DNA of 64,000 bases, from positions 107,761,367 through 107,825,366 of the forward strand of contig OZ038381.1 in assembly GCA_964036045.1 (NCBI GenBank). The letters run 5' to 3'. Of the stretch, positions 11,809 to 22,310 are shown piece after piece. The position numbers and the translations under genes were made by a program. The notes below the pieces were generated by a model. That model was not told the origin of the DNA. It did no database searches and saw only the letters and a program-made list of their open reading frames with translations. Numbering within the stretch: position 1 is the stretch's first letter; each line of letters opens with the position of its first letter. This DNA is from Eutreptiella sp. 'Long Island Sound 2002' (taxonomy: Eukaryota; Euglenozoa; Euglenophyceae; Eutreptiales; Eutreptiaceae).

Positions 11809-13585
11809 ACTTCTGCTTCAGCCTGGCCCTCAACGCCTGGATCTTGGGGCAGTCATCGGACTCCGCCTTGGCTTTTCCGGGCACTTGAACCACGGAGCTT
11901 ACTTGAGGGGTAGCGACCCCGCTCGGTTTCGGCTCAGGTGGTCTTCCCAGGTGGCCCAAAGGGCCATCTCTGGTCTTGCCTCGGAATAGATCGCCGTAGG
12001 TGGGTGGGTTACCGCCGGGCGGCTCGTCCTGGCTGGACATATGATCCAGCACCCTCTGAACGAAGGTCTTCCCGTCATAGGAACCGGAGACGATGGAGTC
12101 CACTTCCCACCAGGCTCTGTCCTGGCCCTTGCCCTCACGCTGGTTTCCCCAGTCGTGAAAGGGCTGATCCATATACCCCTGAACGAGATCCCACTCCTCT
12201 TCAGTGAGGGGGTCTTCCGATTCCGATTCTTTGATGTCCACAGGGGGAACCGCAAAGCATTGCCGCCATGGCTCCGCTATGATGCGGTTGACACACACGA
12301 AGTCCGTGGCGTCGGCCTGATCAAGGCCCCCATCCACATAGTGGAATTCCGTTGGCCATCTCTGGGGTGGCATGGGCTGTCCCTTAGCGTCCTGATAGAC
12401 ACTCTCTCCAGCCGGTAGGACGACCTTGTTTAAGGTCATGTTGGTCAATGAGGCTACCCAATGTCGGGTACTTTCCTCCTCGGTGCATCCCATAGGAACA
12501 ACCAGCACTGCCTTGGAGCGGTCCTTGCGAATCTTCGCTATCGCTCTTGGAATGTCCCAACGGGGGCAATGGATCCACATCAATCCCTGATGCGGACCCC
12601 AGTGCTTCTTCCACGCGGAGTCCTGTGCGCTCCAGTACTTCTCACACACCCGCAGATGGGCGGACGTTCCTGAAGAGAACGCATCCAGGGCCAGATCCGA
12701 AGCTCCCAAGTCCGCGACAACTCGGCTCGCCACTTCCGGCCTTACGCCGTACTCCTGGTTTGCAGGACCAGTTGGCTCAGTGTCCAGCGCGGCCACTTCG
12801 AGCTGATTGCGTTCTGGGTGGATCCATTGGCATTCCACATGGTGCTCAGGTGACGAAAGCCACGAGAGTTGGTCGTCCTGGTACAGGGTCATGGAGGCCT
12901 GGGCCGGGAGGACGCCGGAGTCCGTGTCCATCATGAAGTCGTACCCGACGATCATGTCCCAGTCCATCTCGGCCTCGTAGAAGCGACCGTGCAGGAGGAT
13001 GTCCTTGCCGAGGTCTGGGCGGCTCAGCTCACGATGGTTCATGAACTGCAGCCCAATGGCCGCTTCCTTCGTGCCTTCCACCATGTACTGGCCGCTCGCC
13101 ACCTTCAGCCTGACAGGTTTCCGACTGTCGGTCAGACACTCTGGTGGAAGTAGGCCAGCCTTGACCAAGCTGACTTGAGCTCCCGTGTCGACCAACACGT
13201 CGAAAACCTTTTCCACTTCCCCGCATAAGGCACGGACCTTAAGATGCAACTGCCGCTCGCGACCGACACGGCGCACGGCGTGCAAACTCAGGATCTCCGG
13301 CCGTTCCAGAAGCTCGACAAGCGACTGGTGCGGGTCGTGGACAATGGGCTCAGGCTGCCCATCTGCAGCATCCAGCTGCGGTCCGGGTGATCCTCCGATA
13401 CTCTCGGATAGATCCTGTAGTACATCAAACACATTCTTGGTCGCGAAGGACGGACGGGTGCAAGGGTTCGTGCCTTCACTTGCCCTCACCCCGCCTCCGC
13501 GACTGGGTGTCGGACCGGGCCTTCCGCCCGCGGCAGTCCCTTTGTGCTTATCGACTCCCGACTGGGATGGTTCGGCGCTTCCCAC
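11645..13585 (-). CDS. Gypsy-1 aspartic protease and linker to RT
   Basis: A 646-residue frame. A retropepsin active site, VLVDTGAQVSLVK, lies at about residues 130-140 (13180-13200), the single DTGA expected of a protease that works as a dimer to cut the polyprotein. The rest is a long linker containing YGETFFSGKPVF, which normally precedes RT. The frame is the same as the Gag frame, separated from it only by TAG at 13637-13639, so a Gag-Pol fusion by read-through is possible. It ends in the wrong frame after a C run near 11720; a one-base indel there would fuse it to RT. The final 25 or so residues are probably an artefact of that shift. Confidence 0.85.
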   Translation of the reverse strand: MGSAEPSQSGVDKHKGTAAGGRPGPTPSRGGGVRASEGTNPCTRPSFATKNVFDVLQDLSESIGGSPGPQLDAADGQPEPIVHDPHQSLVELLERPEILSLHAVRRVGRERQLHLKVRALCGEVEKVFDVLVDTGAQVSLVKAGLLPPECLTDSRKPVRLKVASGQYMVEGTKEAAIGLQFMNHRELSRPDLGKDILLHGRFYEAEMDWDMIVGYDFMMDTDSGVLPAQASMTLYQDDQLSWLSSPEHHVECQWIHPERNQLEVAALDTEPTGPANQEYGVRPEVASRVVADLGASDLALDAFSSGTSAHLRVCEKYWSAQDSAWKKHWGPHQGLMWIHCPRWDIPRAIAKIRKDRSKAVLVVPMGCTEEESTRHWVASLTNMTLNKVVLPAGESVYQDAKGQPMPPQRWPTEFHYVDGGLDQADATDFVCVNRIIAEPWRQCFAVPPVDIKESESEDPLTEEEWDLVQGYMDQPFHDWGNQREGKGQDRAWWEVDSIVSGSYDGKTFVQRVLDHMSSQDEPPGGNPPTYGDLFRGKTRDGPLGHLGRPPEPKPSGVATPQVSSVVQVPGKAKAESDDCPKIQALRARLKQKYGETFFSGKPVFPPPVRGPYGEAEIRLEQEPPCVSAPGGCPEGEEERGHGEDPP

Positions 13586-13636
13586 GTCACCATCCTGCGA
13601 CCGCCCTAGCTGGGGCCCTTGGCTGCAGGGGCTCCG

Positions 13637-15886
13637 CTAGGGGGCGTCGGTTGTGGAGGAAGGGGTGTTCTCCTCCGCATCAACCTCGTTGACGCCCTTC
13701 TTCCTTCCCCCTTTCTTGCCCTTGTTCTTGTCCTTGTCCTTGTTCTGGTCATTCTGGTTGTTCTCCTTGTTCTTGTTGTCCGACCTGGGGACCCAGTTCC
13801 TCTTGATCTCCTGGATCTCCTTGGCCAACTCGGTCCCCTGCGACACCAGCTTGGAGAGCTCGTCCCTGTCCACCTCCACCTTGGCTTCTCGGATACCCGC
13901 GGGCGCACGCTTCTTCGACCCGTGCGCCTTCTTGTAAGCCTCCGTGTCGGCCTTGTGGACGGGGCATGTTCGGTGGTCATGGTTGAAGCCTCGCTTCCTC
14001 CCATAACACACGAAACAGCCCTGAGGGTGAGCTCGTATGAACTCCCCAAAGGACAACGGAGGGTCGCCAATGCGGCGGGGGTCCCTCTTCTCCTGCTTCC
14101 TCCAACCCTGCTGCAGGGGCTTCCAGTTTCCCGGCTTGCTCCCCGCGCTCAGGTTCTTGGCCACGAAGGCACACACGGCCACTTCGGCGGGCTCATCGTC
14201 GTCGTCATCGTCGACGAGAGTCTCATCGCCGCCGGCTCCCGCTGGGTCCATGGCAGCTTCCCCGCCAGGCCCCTCGCCAACGTAGTTGACGTCGCGGTCG
14301 CCGGGCCTCAACCCGCGGGTGTGGTGGAGGTTCCGGTACTCCTTGAGCACCTCCCCTCCAACCCACTCCAGGATCTCGTCGCAGCTCATCCGCGCCGGGA
14401 TGGCCTGCAGACGGATGGTCTGGCCGCTCAGCTCACACTCGTCAAGGCGCCACATCGCGGTCTTCTCGCGATCGCCCGAGACGGTGATGAGGAGAGCGTT
14501 CCGCAGGGAGTGCCGTTTGACATCCCGGGCCACGTTCTTCCTCGTCCAAGCCACCACGTTCGTATGATACTCTTTGGGGAGCATCATCTTGATCGTGTGG
14601 TTGGACTTGGCCCTCTTGGATTCCTCCTTGGTGACCCTCTTGATCCATGCTTCCGGCAGCATGGAGAGCAGGCGAGCCTGCTCGTCACCCTCGTTCCAAT
14701 CCTCCACGTTGCGGCGGAAGAGGGTGTATTTCCCTCGGAAGTCACGCCAATCCCGCAGGCGGATCTCCCGTCCATCATGCTCAAGCTTGATGGACTTCCA
14801 CCGCTTGGCAAGCACCTGCGGAGCGTCCACCCGCTCCTGCTCGTTGAGCCACTTCTTGGCTTCCTTGAGGGTCTTGATTTTCCCCTCCTTGGTCGCCATG
14901 AAGTATAGCTCTCCGAGCACTTCCGGCAGGCGGTACCTGAACCGTCTGAAGACATATCTCTCCGCATCCGCGGGGGGCAGGTCTTCAGTGACGGTCAGCC
15001 CCCAATCGTCCAGCTTCTCCAAGAAGCGGTCGAGGTTGAGGGGGTTGCCGTCGTACATGGGGGGCTTGATGTCCTTCAAGTCTTCCCACACGGCGGCATC
15101 CGCGGCCTTAGAGACCATGAACGCCGGCCGCGAGGTCGACCGAGGTTCCCATCGGCCTCTCCCACGGACTCCCACGGCCGCCACGTCCATCTCCTCCATG
15201 GAATCCCTGTGGCTACGCCGCGGTTCCTCCATGAACGCTGAACCTAGATGTTCACGCCATACTCCTTCCATGTACGCATCCTCATCACGGCGCCGGCGGC
15301 TGCGTTCAGCGGCCTCCCGTCGTACACCACGCGGCGGGCTGATGTCGAACTTCTCCAGGTCCAGATCCAGGTCCTCACCTTCACCGACATCCCACTCCAC
15401 GTCTCCGCTGGGGACCTCGTCCCTGAGTCCACCATAACGTCCACCAGCAATGGGGATTGGCTCCGGGGCTGGTGCAGGGCGCCGGGGGCGTACCGGTGTC
15501 CGCGGTGGAGCACGGCGGTTGCGGTGCTCCGCGCTGAGCCACTCATAACGCCAATCCTCACTGCCACTGCCGGGCGGCACGCGCTCGTTGCGGCGGCCCG
15601 CGCTGTGGTGAGAGGGGGCGGTGAGAGAGGGGGCACTGGCGCTGGGGCGACTCCTGGGGGCTCCGCCGGGGGCGTGGGGTCTGCCTGGACCTGGTCCGGG
15701 TCCCCAGCCGTCGTCCGACGAGCCAGACTCCAGGGGTGGGTGGTCGCTGCCGACGCTCCCACGGGCTTCCAGCGCGTCCAGCCTCTGCTGCAGGCCGCTG
15801 ATAACCGTGTTCAGCGACCTGGTCTCGGCCCTGGCGATGTCCAGCTCTTTCTGCGCGCGCGCGGCAACCCTGGCAATGCGTTTCAT
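13637..15886 (-). CDS. gag: Gypsy-1 Gag: coiled coil, capsid region, CCHC knuckle
   Basis: A 749-residue frame that continues in frame up to 16012 (with WRWIVYLRRRVQFLERE) until a TGA. A predicted coiled coil is at the N terminus, followed by an Arg/Ser/Pro-rich disordered part. A helical capsid-like region covers about residues 270-550. The zinc knuckle CFVCYGRKRGFNHDHRTC (CX2CX8HX4C, near 13968-14020) should bind RNA, and a Lys/Asn/Asp-rich tail follows. It ends with TAG at 13637 directly before the in-frame protease, a typical Gag/Pol border. The capsid assignment comes from position and composition, not from a recognised signature. Confidence 0.8.
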   Translation of the reverse strand: MKRIARVAARAQKELDIARAETRSLNTVISGLQQRLDALEARGSVGSDHPPLESGSSDDGWGPGPGPGRPHAPGGAPRSRPSASAPSLTAPSHHSAGRRNERVPPGSGSEDWRYEWLSAEHRNRRAPPRTPVRPRRPAPAPEPIPIAGGRYGGLRDEVPSGDVEWDVGEGEDLDLDLEKFDISPPRGVRREAAERSRRRRDEDAYMEGVWREHLGSAFMEEPRRSHRDSMEEMDVAAVGVRGRGRWEPRSTSRPAFMVSKAADAAVWEDLKDIKPPMYDGNPLNLDRFLEKLDDWGLTVTEDLPPADAERYVFRRFRYRLPEVLGELYFMATKEGKIKTLKEAKKWLNEQERVDAPQVLAKRWKSIKLEHDGREIRLRDWRDFRGKYTLFRRNVEDWNEGDEQARLLSMLPEAWIKRVTKEESKRAKSNHTIKMMLPKEYHTNVVAWTRKNVARDVKRHSLRNALLITVSGDREKTAMWRLDECELSGQTIRLQAIPARMSCDEILEWVGGEVLKEYRNLHHTRGLRPGDRDVNYVGEGPGGEAAMDPAGAGGDETLVDDDDDDEPAEVAVCAFVAKNLSAGSKPGNWKPLQQGWRKQEKRDPRRIGDPPLSFGEFIRAHPQGCFVCYGRKRGFNHDHRTCPVHKADTEAYKKAHGSKKRAPAGIREAKVEVDRDELSKLVSQGTELAKEIQEIKRNWVPRSDNKNKENNQNDQNKDKDKNKGKKGGRKKGVNEVDAEENTPSSTTDAP

Positions 15887-16012
15887 CTCGCCCTTGCCCG
15901 TGTCTACCTCGCGCTCGAGGAACTGGACCCTCCTGCGGAGGTAGACAATCCACCGCCAGGTGGTATCCGGGTCGCCGTTCCCTGGTGGGTCGTCGGGGTC
16001 CCCAGGGGGTCC

Positions 16013-18010
16013 TCAAGGAGGGCCTCCGCCGGGTCCGCCCGGTCCAGGGGGTCCTCCCCCGCACGGTGGTCCGCCTCCAGGGGGTCCACTTGGTGGGCGT
16101 CCTCCAGGGGGTCCTGATGGTCCTCCGCCAGGGGGTCCCGGTGGGTCTCCGCCGGGTCGCCTCGGTGGGTCCGAGGATGGGCGCTTCTTCGTGATGCCGA
16201 AGTCCATGTCGTCATCCTCGTCCATGTCGCCCCACCTGGGCGTCTCGTTCTCGGAAGACTCCGGGCTCCGGTAGGGAGGAGGGAGATCCTCATCCTCACC
16301 TTCCGGCTCCATGGGGACGTCTCCGCCTCCTCCGCTAGTCCAAGCCACCACTTGGCGATGTCGGCGGCCTCGTTCATCCCCTGTCGCTGGACCGTCGCTG
16401 GCGGTGAAGAAGGGGTCACTGTCGTGGGGGTGTCCGCCCGCTGGCCTCCGTGCCCTCTCGGGGGTCTTCCCCTTACCCTTCCTCCGTCGGTGGGCGGTGG
16501 GGCCACTGCTCCCACTGCTACCCGTGTCCGCCTCATCCAGCGTCATCTTGGAGGAGGCGTCCCCTTCGAAAAGTTTTCGAAGGGTCTCCACTCGTGATCC
16601 TCCCGCGGGAGTCTCGCGGCGGAGTTTGGCCTCTGCCTCCTCCATTGTGGCGGCGGTGGCTGCGGCAGCCCGCACTTCGGCTTCCTCCCGAGCACGAGCC
16701 GCCTCAGCTTCCCGGGCCTGCTGCAGCCGCGCCTTCTGCGCTTCCAACGCCGCCAGCTCCGCCTCCGTCTTGGCCTTCTCCTCAGCAACCTTCCGTCGCG
16801 CGGCCCCGATGGCGTCCTTCTTGGCGGCGTCCGCCTCGGCCTTGGCCGTCGCTTCATCGTGGGCCCTTTCCTCCGCCTCCTTCTTTGCCCTCTCTTGGGC
16901 AAGCGCCTCTTCCAGCGCCCTCACCTCGGCCTCCCTGCAGGCAATGGCCTCCTGCGTCAGGCGGGCTTCCTCGTCGGCTGCCGCCAACTCACCGTTGACC
17001 TGGGCAGTCGCTGCCCCATGGGCGGCTACGGCCGTGAGTCCGGCCGCAATGGCCGCCACGGTCTGGGCGTGGATGGCCATGGCATGCGCCCACTCCGCAG
17101 CCTCCTCCTGGGCGATACCGACGGCGCCCTCCACGGCAGCGCTGTGCTGCCTGGCCCGTTGCCGGGCAACCCGAAGGTTGCAGGGCACCCCACAGGCGCG
17201 CTCACAGGCGCGCGCCATGTTCCTGTCGGGAGCGACGCTGCTGCTGGAGCTGGCCTGGTCGGCTGGCATCCTCCCGCGGTGGGCCGACTCCACGTCGCTG
17301 CTGGGGCCTGCTGGGGCCTGCTGGGGACTCAGGAGCAGCGGACGGGGCTTGGCCTTGGTCTGCTTGGCGACTTGGATGTAGTCGCCGAGGGTGGTGGAGC
17401 CGGGGTGGTGACCACCATTGGCCCGTTGGGGACTGGGGGCTGGGGTTCCGCCCTTGGCGCCTTGGGCGGCTTGGGCGGCCAGGGACTCCTGGTACTCCCG
17501 CCACTTCCGGTCCCGCTTCCTGTCCCCGGCGGACCGCTTCCCCTTCCCCGGAGATGCGCTGCTGCTGCCCTGCAGCCTGCGCTCGCTCCCCGGTTCCGGA
17601 AAGTTCTTCTCGATCATGTCCCACATGGAGACATTGATCGAGGCGCCCGACGGGTACACGTTGGGCTCCTCGTCCTCCTCAATCCCGTCGACGCGCAGGC
17701 ATTCGCCAGGCCTGTCCGGCCGGGTCCACGTCCTCCAGCGCCTCTGCTCGAAGCGGAAGGCGAACCCTTCCGCCCGCAGCCAGTCCTCCACGGCCTGCAG
17801 GCGGTCGGGGGCGATGTCCGTGCGGAGCTCGAAGCTCCCGGGCATGCCGCCTTCGCACTGACGGTGGCTGTGGCGGTAGTGCTGGTCCCAAACCAACCCA
17901 CGCAGTAGGTGCGCTGCATGGGGGTGGGGCCGCGGCCACGTCCTGCCCGCTTCTTGCCAATTCACCATGGCAGCGGGGGCGTAGTTGGTCTTGAGGTCCT
18001 TGGTGATCAC
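16013..18010 (-). CDS. Gypsy-1 N-terminal Gag extension with Ala/Glu-rich coiled coil
   Basis: A 665-residue frame preceding Gag in the same frame. It ends at TGA (16013-16015) inside a Gly/Pro run, beyond which the frame is open into Gag. Residues 1-140 are possibly globular (with FELRTDIAPDRLQAVEDWL). A long Ala/Glu/Lys-rich coiled coil covers about residues 350-467 (16610-16960). The end is a Pro/Gly-rich repeat of the PPGGPPG type. Since the TGA could come from CGA (Arg) by C-to-T change, the original product may have been one Gag of about 1,450 residues. I know no named family for it. The start at 18010 is the first ATG-like codon after the leader and is not proven. Confidence 0.6.
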   Translation of the reverse strand: MITKDLKTNYAPAAMVNWQEAGRTWPRPHPHAAHLLRGLVWDQHYRHSHRQCEGGMPGSFELRTDIAPDRLQAVEDWLRAEGFAFRFEQRRWRTWTRPDRPGECLRVDGIEEDEEPNVYPSGASINVSMWDMIEKNFPEPGSERRLQGSSSASPGKGKRSAGDRKRDRKWREYQESLAAQAAQGAKGGTPAPSPQRANGGHHPGSTTLGDYIQVAKQTKAKPRPLLLSPQQAPAGPSSDVESAHRGRMPADQASSSSSVAPDRNMARACERACGVPCNLRVARQRARQHSAAVEGAVGIAQEEAAEWAHAMAIHAQTVAAIAAGLTAVAAHGAATAQVNGELAAADEEARLTQEAIACREAEVRALEEALAQERAKKEAEERAHDEATAKAEADAAKKDAIGAARRKVAEEKAKTEAELAALEAQKARLQQAREAEAARAREEAEVRAAAATAATMEEAEAKLRRETPAGGSRVETLRKLFEGDASSKMTLDEADTGSSGSSGPTAHRRRKGKGKTPERARRPAGGHPHDSDPFFTASDGPATGDERGRRHRQVVAWTSGGGGDVPMEPEGEDEDLPPPYRSPESSENETPRWGDMDEDDDMDFGITKKRPSSDPPRRPGGDPPGPPGGGPSGPPGGRPPSGPPGGGPPCGGGPPGPGGPGGGPP

Positions 18011-18403
18011 TCGTTCCGCTCAACAAACTGGTCCTGGTGGTGTTTGTTGAGGCGGATGATGCAGCACTGGACTGGGTGTGCGGCTGGTGCTGGTCAGCCG
18101 GTGGTTGTGGAGGTAGTTGACGCGGCCTTGCTGGTCGGCCGATGGGACTCGCTGATGCAGGAGTCCTGGTCAGTCCACTTCCTTCACGGTCGCGGCGCGG
18201 TCAGGGCGATGCTCTGAACGGCGCTGCTGGCTCCGTGACGAACTCGGCGCTGTCGCTGGGTGGCGCTGCGAGCCGCTGCGCTGCGCTGCGAGCCGCTGCG
18301 CTGCGCTGCGAGCTGCCAGCTGCGAGCTGCGCCGCGCTGCTCGGGGTTGGTGGCCCCGAGTGGCACGCGAGGGCTGGGTAACCCCGCGGCGGTGAAACGC
18401 TTT
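18011..18403 (-). other. Gypsy-1 5' leader; primer-binding site not recognised
   Basis: This lies between the 5' LTR and the first frame. The element sequence directly after the LTR end GCGTCA reads AAAGCGTTTCACCGCC, which does not start with the TGG expected for a tRNA 3' end. A 20-bp direct repeat of the ctgcgagccgctgcg type occupies about 18264-18338. Confidence 0.6.
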
Positions 18404-21400
18404 TGACGCGTTCCCGTGGGGGGCCGGCCACGGGACGCTGAGGTGACACGCACAAGTGAGCAGGCAGGCAAAGCACTACGCTCACAAGGGCATCAATACG
18501 CTCGTGTCATGTGACAAAGCGTTTCAGGATCCTTGCCACTCTGCAACAAGGGAACGAAAGTATGTACAGCAACACATCAGGATATGTACACATGGGGTTA
18601 AGACTGGACTGGGGTATGGGCATCACAGGACAATAGACACTCAGTCCTAACTCGTATCCCAATCCCAGGTCCGACCCTCTCAGTGGCTGGTGGGGGCGGG
18701 GCCTCAAACACAACCCATGCCCTGCTCAGTCCGGACCCTGAAACGCTGCCAATAGGGGAGGTGTCCCGCCCAGGCGAGTTCCTGGGAACCAAGGGGCTCC
18801 AAGGCCAACCGACAGTGGCTCCCTATGCTCCCTTAACGGCAGGTCCCAACTCCTCTCTGAGCCAGAGATATGGCCCCGCCATTATCCCTCAGGAGTTGGT
18901 AGCTGAAAATGGGCTATTTCAGCCCAAAGTGAAATTAGCTCCAAAATCTCCAAAATAGACCCTTCGTCGGGACCCGCCAGAGGTAGGGACGAGGCAACTG
19001 ACCCTATGCCCTTTGAGTACATACTCCCTGGAGCCCTCACCCAACCTGGTTCCCTCTGAGGCCCCGGCATCAGGGCAACACGGATTCGTCAAGTGGGGTC
19101 ATGATGCCAAAATCACCAAAATTGGCGTCATTCCCACGCGTGGCTCGCCCGGCTAGGGCAAGGCCAATGGCTCAGAGGTTAGGAGGCAGGACTTAGGACT
19201 CATATGTGAGTGTACAAGCTGAGATTAGGTCCGGGCTCCCTGTGGGCATAGAGAAATGGGGCCGCCAATTGACCACACGGAAGGGGGAAATTGGGGTCCC
19301 AAAATGGGGTCATTTTGGCTGCTTGAAATGAGCCAAAATTAGGTGTGCTCCCAATAGTATATCTCCACGCCGGCTTGGAGATCGGATCCGCCATTCCATA
19401 CGCGATTCAGCGGGAGTCCAACAGAGACTCCCATGCTCTTAGCTCTCAAAGATCTCCATGCCACTCAGCGTGGTGACGATCCCAATTGGGTCCACAAATG
19501 CCAAAATGGCAAAATTGCCCACACTCACTTTGGGCTAGCGCCTTAACGAAGGTTGCTCCGCTTCGCCCACGTGGTGTGTGAACCATGGGTACCCATATAC
19601 ATAACACCCATGTCATATATGGTCCATTGGTCCATGCGTCCGGCGTGCACGGGTGGGCTCAACATAGTGCACGGCGGGCAGCAAAAGTGGAAAAATGCTC
19701 AAAATGGCCAAAAATGCGCACACTCATGGTTGGGGCAAATGAGGCACATGCCCGACTTGGACCGGAGTGTGCCCTAGGATTGGTATCAAGTCATATGTGT
19801 CCAACATATCTTTTGGGCGTCGCCCAACTCCTCCGGTTTTGGGAATGGCAGGGTCGCCAAGTGAGTCCATGATTTGGGATAGTCCCAAATCGCCAACATG
19901 GCGGCCGAGGTACGCCAAGCCAAAGAGGAGTTAATCGCCGGGTCCAAGATATGTTGGGCACCGAAGTATGTACCCTCAAAACATACTTGGGTCATGATGT
20001 CAATTGAGCGCAACGTTGAGATACACGGTCGCCACTTGACATCATGACGGGCCAAAAACGGCAAAATTGGCACAAAGACACACAAAAGTGCCTTGAAAGG
20101 CGCACAATTATATTATAATATCTTCGGCTTGGATCGTGCAATCAACTAATCCTTCTAAACACAATGACTTGACACCAATGACCTTCGATTCCACGTATGT
20201 GCTCCACTTGGGGCGCTTTGAAAGGTTACGAGCGCTACTTCCCAAGTGGGCACATGAAAATATGGAAAATTGCAAAACACACACCTTGCTCCCAACGCAT
20301 CGCTTCGGGATCGCCACACAAGCTTCCCTTCACAAAGGTTAGGCTTGCAATTGATCGTAGGGAGTATGCAGAAGGGGCTTGCACAATATGAGGTCCATTG
20401 GCGGGCTTGGCTTGGAGCGATGGACCCGCCAAATGGGCACGCAACACAACACAAGGCACATACTCCATATCGCCCAAAAAGGTAGCTCCCCCCACGATAT
20501 GTCATGCCCCTCCAAGGGCATAACTTTGTGTCAATCGCTCATAGGAACTCAAGGAGACTTCCTATGCAACACCAACACTCGCGCGCTACACTCGAAAGTT
20601 ATCTTAACGCACCCAATATCATGGCCATAGAGTTACAACGCAAACTCTACCCTCTTGACCATGATCCATTACACTAGCGCGCACGTGTGGAGACGCAAGG
20701 CATATGATGCTTCCTAAATTACGTCGGGAGTATTGTGAATACATCCCACGTTTCCTTATTGTCATTCCTCGCAAGCAACACGAGATATGACCTTCACAAG
20801 TGGCCTCACGAATCAACTTTGTTTTGCCCATATCTTTAAGACAAATGGAGGGCAGGATAAAAGGAAAGTTGATTCGTGCATAGGGAAGCACGTAGGTCCA
20901 CTCGAAAGAGGTCAAATCAAGTGCGGGGATGTCGAAGTCGAAAATCCGATTTCGACATCCTGAAAAATTCGGATTAAGGTTGCGAGTGTAGAATGTGAAA
21001 ATTGCGGATGCATCAACGCAATTCCTGAAGACTTTAGAGCCTTTGTCACGGATAGCGTTAAAATTTCCATTATAAACAGTTAAACTGGCGGTTACGGTAA
21101 AGTCGCGATCCAACCGCCAGCAGTCAAAACAGTGAATATCAGAACGGAAGCGTAAAAATTGACGGAAACACTATGAAAATAAAACCCTGTTGATTCCTGA
21201 TATTCTGATATATAAATCTCCGCTGGCGGTGCATCGGTTGCCGATGCGGGGCTTTAGGGCACGGAACACGCTCCCGCCGGGCTCGCACCGGGCGTCAACG
21301 GGCGCCTTCCGTACATGGGGTTAGTGGACCGGAGACCGGTCTTCCCTTCCGTACATGGGGTTAGTGGACCGGAGACCGGTTGTATGCCGTAACCTAGCCA

Positions 21401-21422
21401 TGGGGTTCTGGGTACCGCTTCA
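18404..21422 (-). repeat. Gypsy-1 5' LTR
   Basis: A near-identical partner of 4148-7165 (about 98% by eye; differences are scattered single bases, densest in the first 800 bp). It starts TGACGCG and ends CTTCA, followed by the target duplication CTAC. As 5' LTR it should hold the element promoter; a TATA-like tract lies near 20105-20120. Confidence 0.92.
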
Positions 21423-21426
21423 CTAC
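21423..21426. repeat. Target-site duplication CTAC, right copy (gypsy-1)
   Basis: Matches CTAC at 4144-4147. Confidence 0.75.
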
Positions 21427-22310
21427 CACCACAGGCCTACGCATGAGTAGCCCCATGGTTCCACCGCACTGACACCAACCCCACGGTAGCGTGGAAACCC
21501 AACCACGCGCCCAAATGGCTCTTCACCACTACACCCACCTGGCCCCGTGCCGACCCGGCAGGGGTCGCCATCCGTTACAGCATGTACGAACCAGGCAGAA
21601 CGGGCAAGCACGAGCACCCCTACTATCCGCTCCACCGCTCCTGCAACACACCGGAGCACCGAACACAACCCCTCACATGCCAAGACCTAAACACAGACAC
21701 AGCCTACATCCTCCACTACATCTACTCCTACCTCACACAAGGACAGCCTGAACAGGGACTCATAGCCATGTCCCCCCAAGCGAAACACATCATCTCCAAA
21801 GCAAAAGGGGTGTACGCCACCCCCGTCCTGCAGCGCACAACCCCGGTAGCCCACCTCACCACGGGCCTCGCCATATACGCCTACCTGCCCATGAACCCAT
21901 GCCGCCTCTGACAACCATCACCGGCGGACCGGCTCTTCTTCACCGACGCCTCAGGCGATTCCACCCTCACGCCCATCACCGGGGGGGCCAACCTGCAGCT
22001 AACCCACACCATGGGACACTACCACATGGACCACCACACGGGCAACACCACCTACGGGGCCTCCTCCCACGGGGAGCTAGGGGCCATGGCCGGCGCCATC
22101 GCCGAGATCGCGGCCCACCTACCCGCCCACCTCCCGCACATCGTCCGGGTCTGGTTCGTGGTAGAGGCCACTGTCGACACACACCTGCTCCTTCGCATAG
22201 CAAGGCAACCACTTCACAAAGCCAGCGCGACGAGCCTCGGCACCCAGGCACTGCTGCTCTGAAAAGCCCTTCGCAGCCTTCCCCCCTACGTCCAACTCCA
22301 CATCGTGAAT
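21427..22310 (+). pseudogene. RNase H domain (first part) of plus-strand retroelement
   Basis: An open frame (21582-21908) runs into TGA at 21909-21911, and in the same frame continues with LFFTDASGD (about 21935), SSHGELGAMAGAIAE (22066-22110) and VRVWFVVEATVDTHLL (about 22146). TDxSxD, a Glu on the next helix and the strand before a second acidic residue are the RNase H fold order. The third acidic residue appears as Glu (VVEAT), unusual for an active enzyme. A second in-frame TGA lies at 22260-22262. The domain is then cut at 22310 by an hAT element and resumes at 23521. Both TGA codons would restore Arg if they came from CGA. Confidence 0.7.

Larger units (their letters stand above)
4148..21422 (-). 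mobile_element. Gypsy-1: Ty3/gypsy chromovirus-type LTR retrotransposon (about 17.3 kb)
   Basis: Two direct repeats of about 3.02 kb bound an 11.2-kb interior. Read on the minus strand the order is 5' LTR (21422-18404), leader, N-terminal frame, Gag, protease, RT, RNase H, integrase, chromodomain, 3' non-coding region, polypurine tract, 3' LTR (7165-4148). The PR-RT-RH-IN order and the C-terminal chromodomain place it in Ty3/gypsy chromoviruses. LTR ends are canonical (TGAAGCGG...GCGTCA on the element strand). A 4-bp duplication CTAC flanks it. The LTRs are about 98% identical by eye, so insertion is fairly recent. The element inserted into an older plus-strand retroelement. Confidence 0.93.

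Noticed and set aside
13619-14908. 429-residue plus-strand open frame opposite Gag
   Set aside because: Mirror of the Lys/Asp-rich Gag tail; Leu/Val repeats are the reverse complement of charged codons.
16311-17381. 356-residue Ala/Ser-rich plus-strand frame
   Set aside because: Antisense of the Ala/Glu coiled coil in a GC-rich region.
4148-21422. Segmental duplication as the explanation for the two 3-kb repeats
   Set aside because: They flank an internally complete gypsy element, have TG...CA ends, a polypurine tract and a target duplication.
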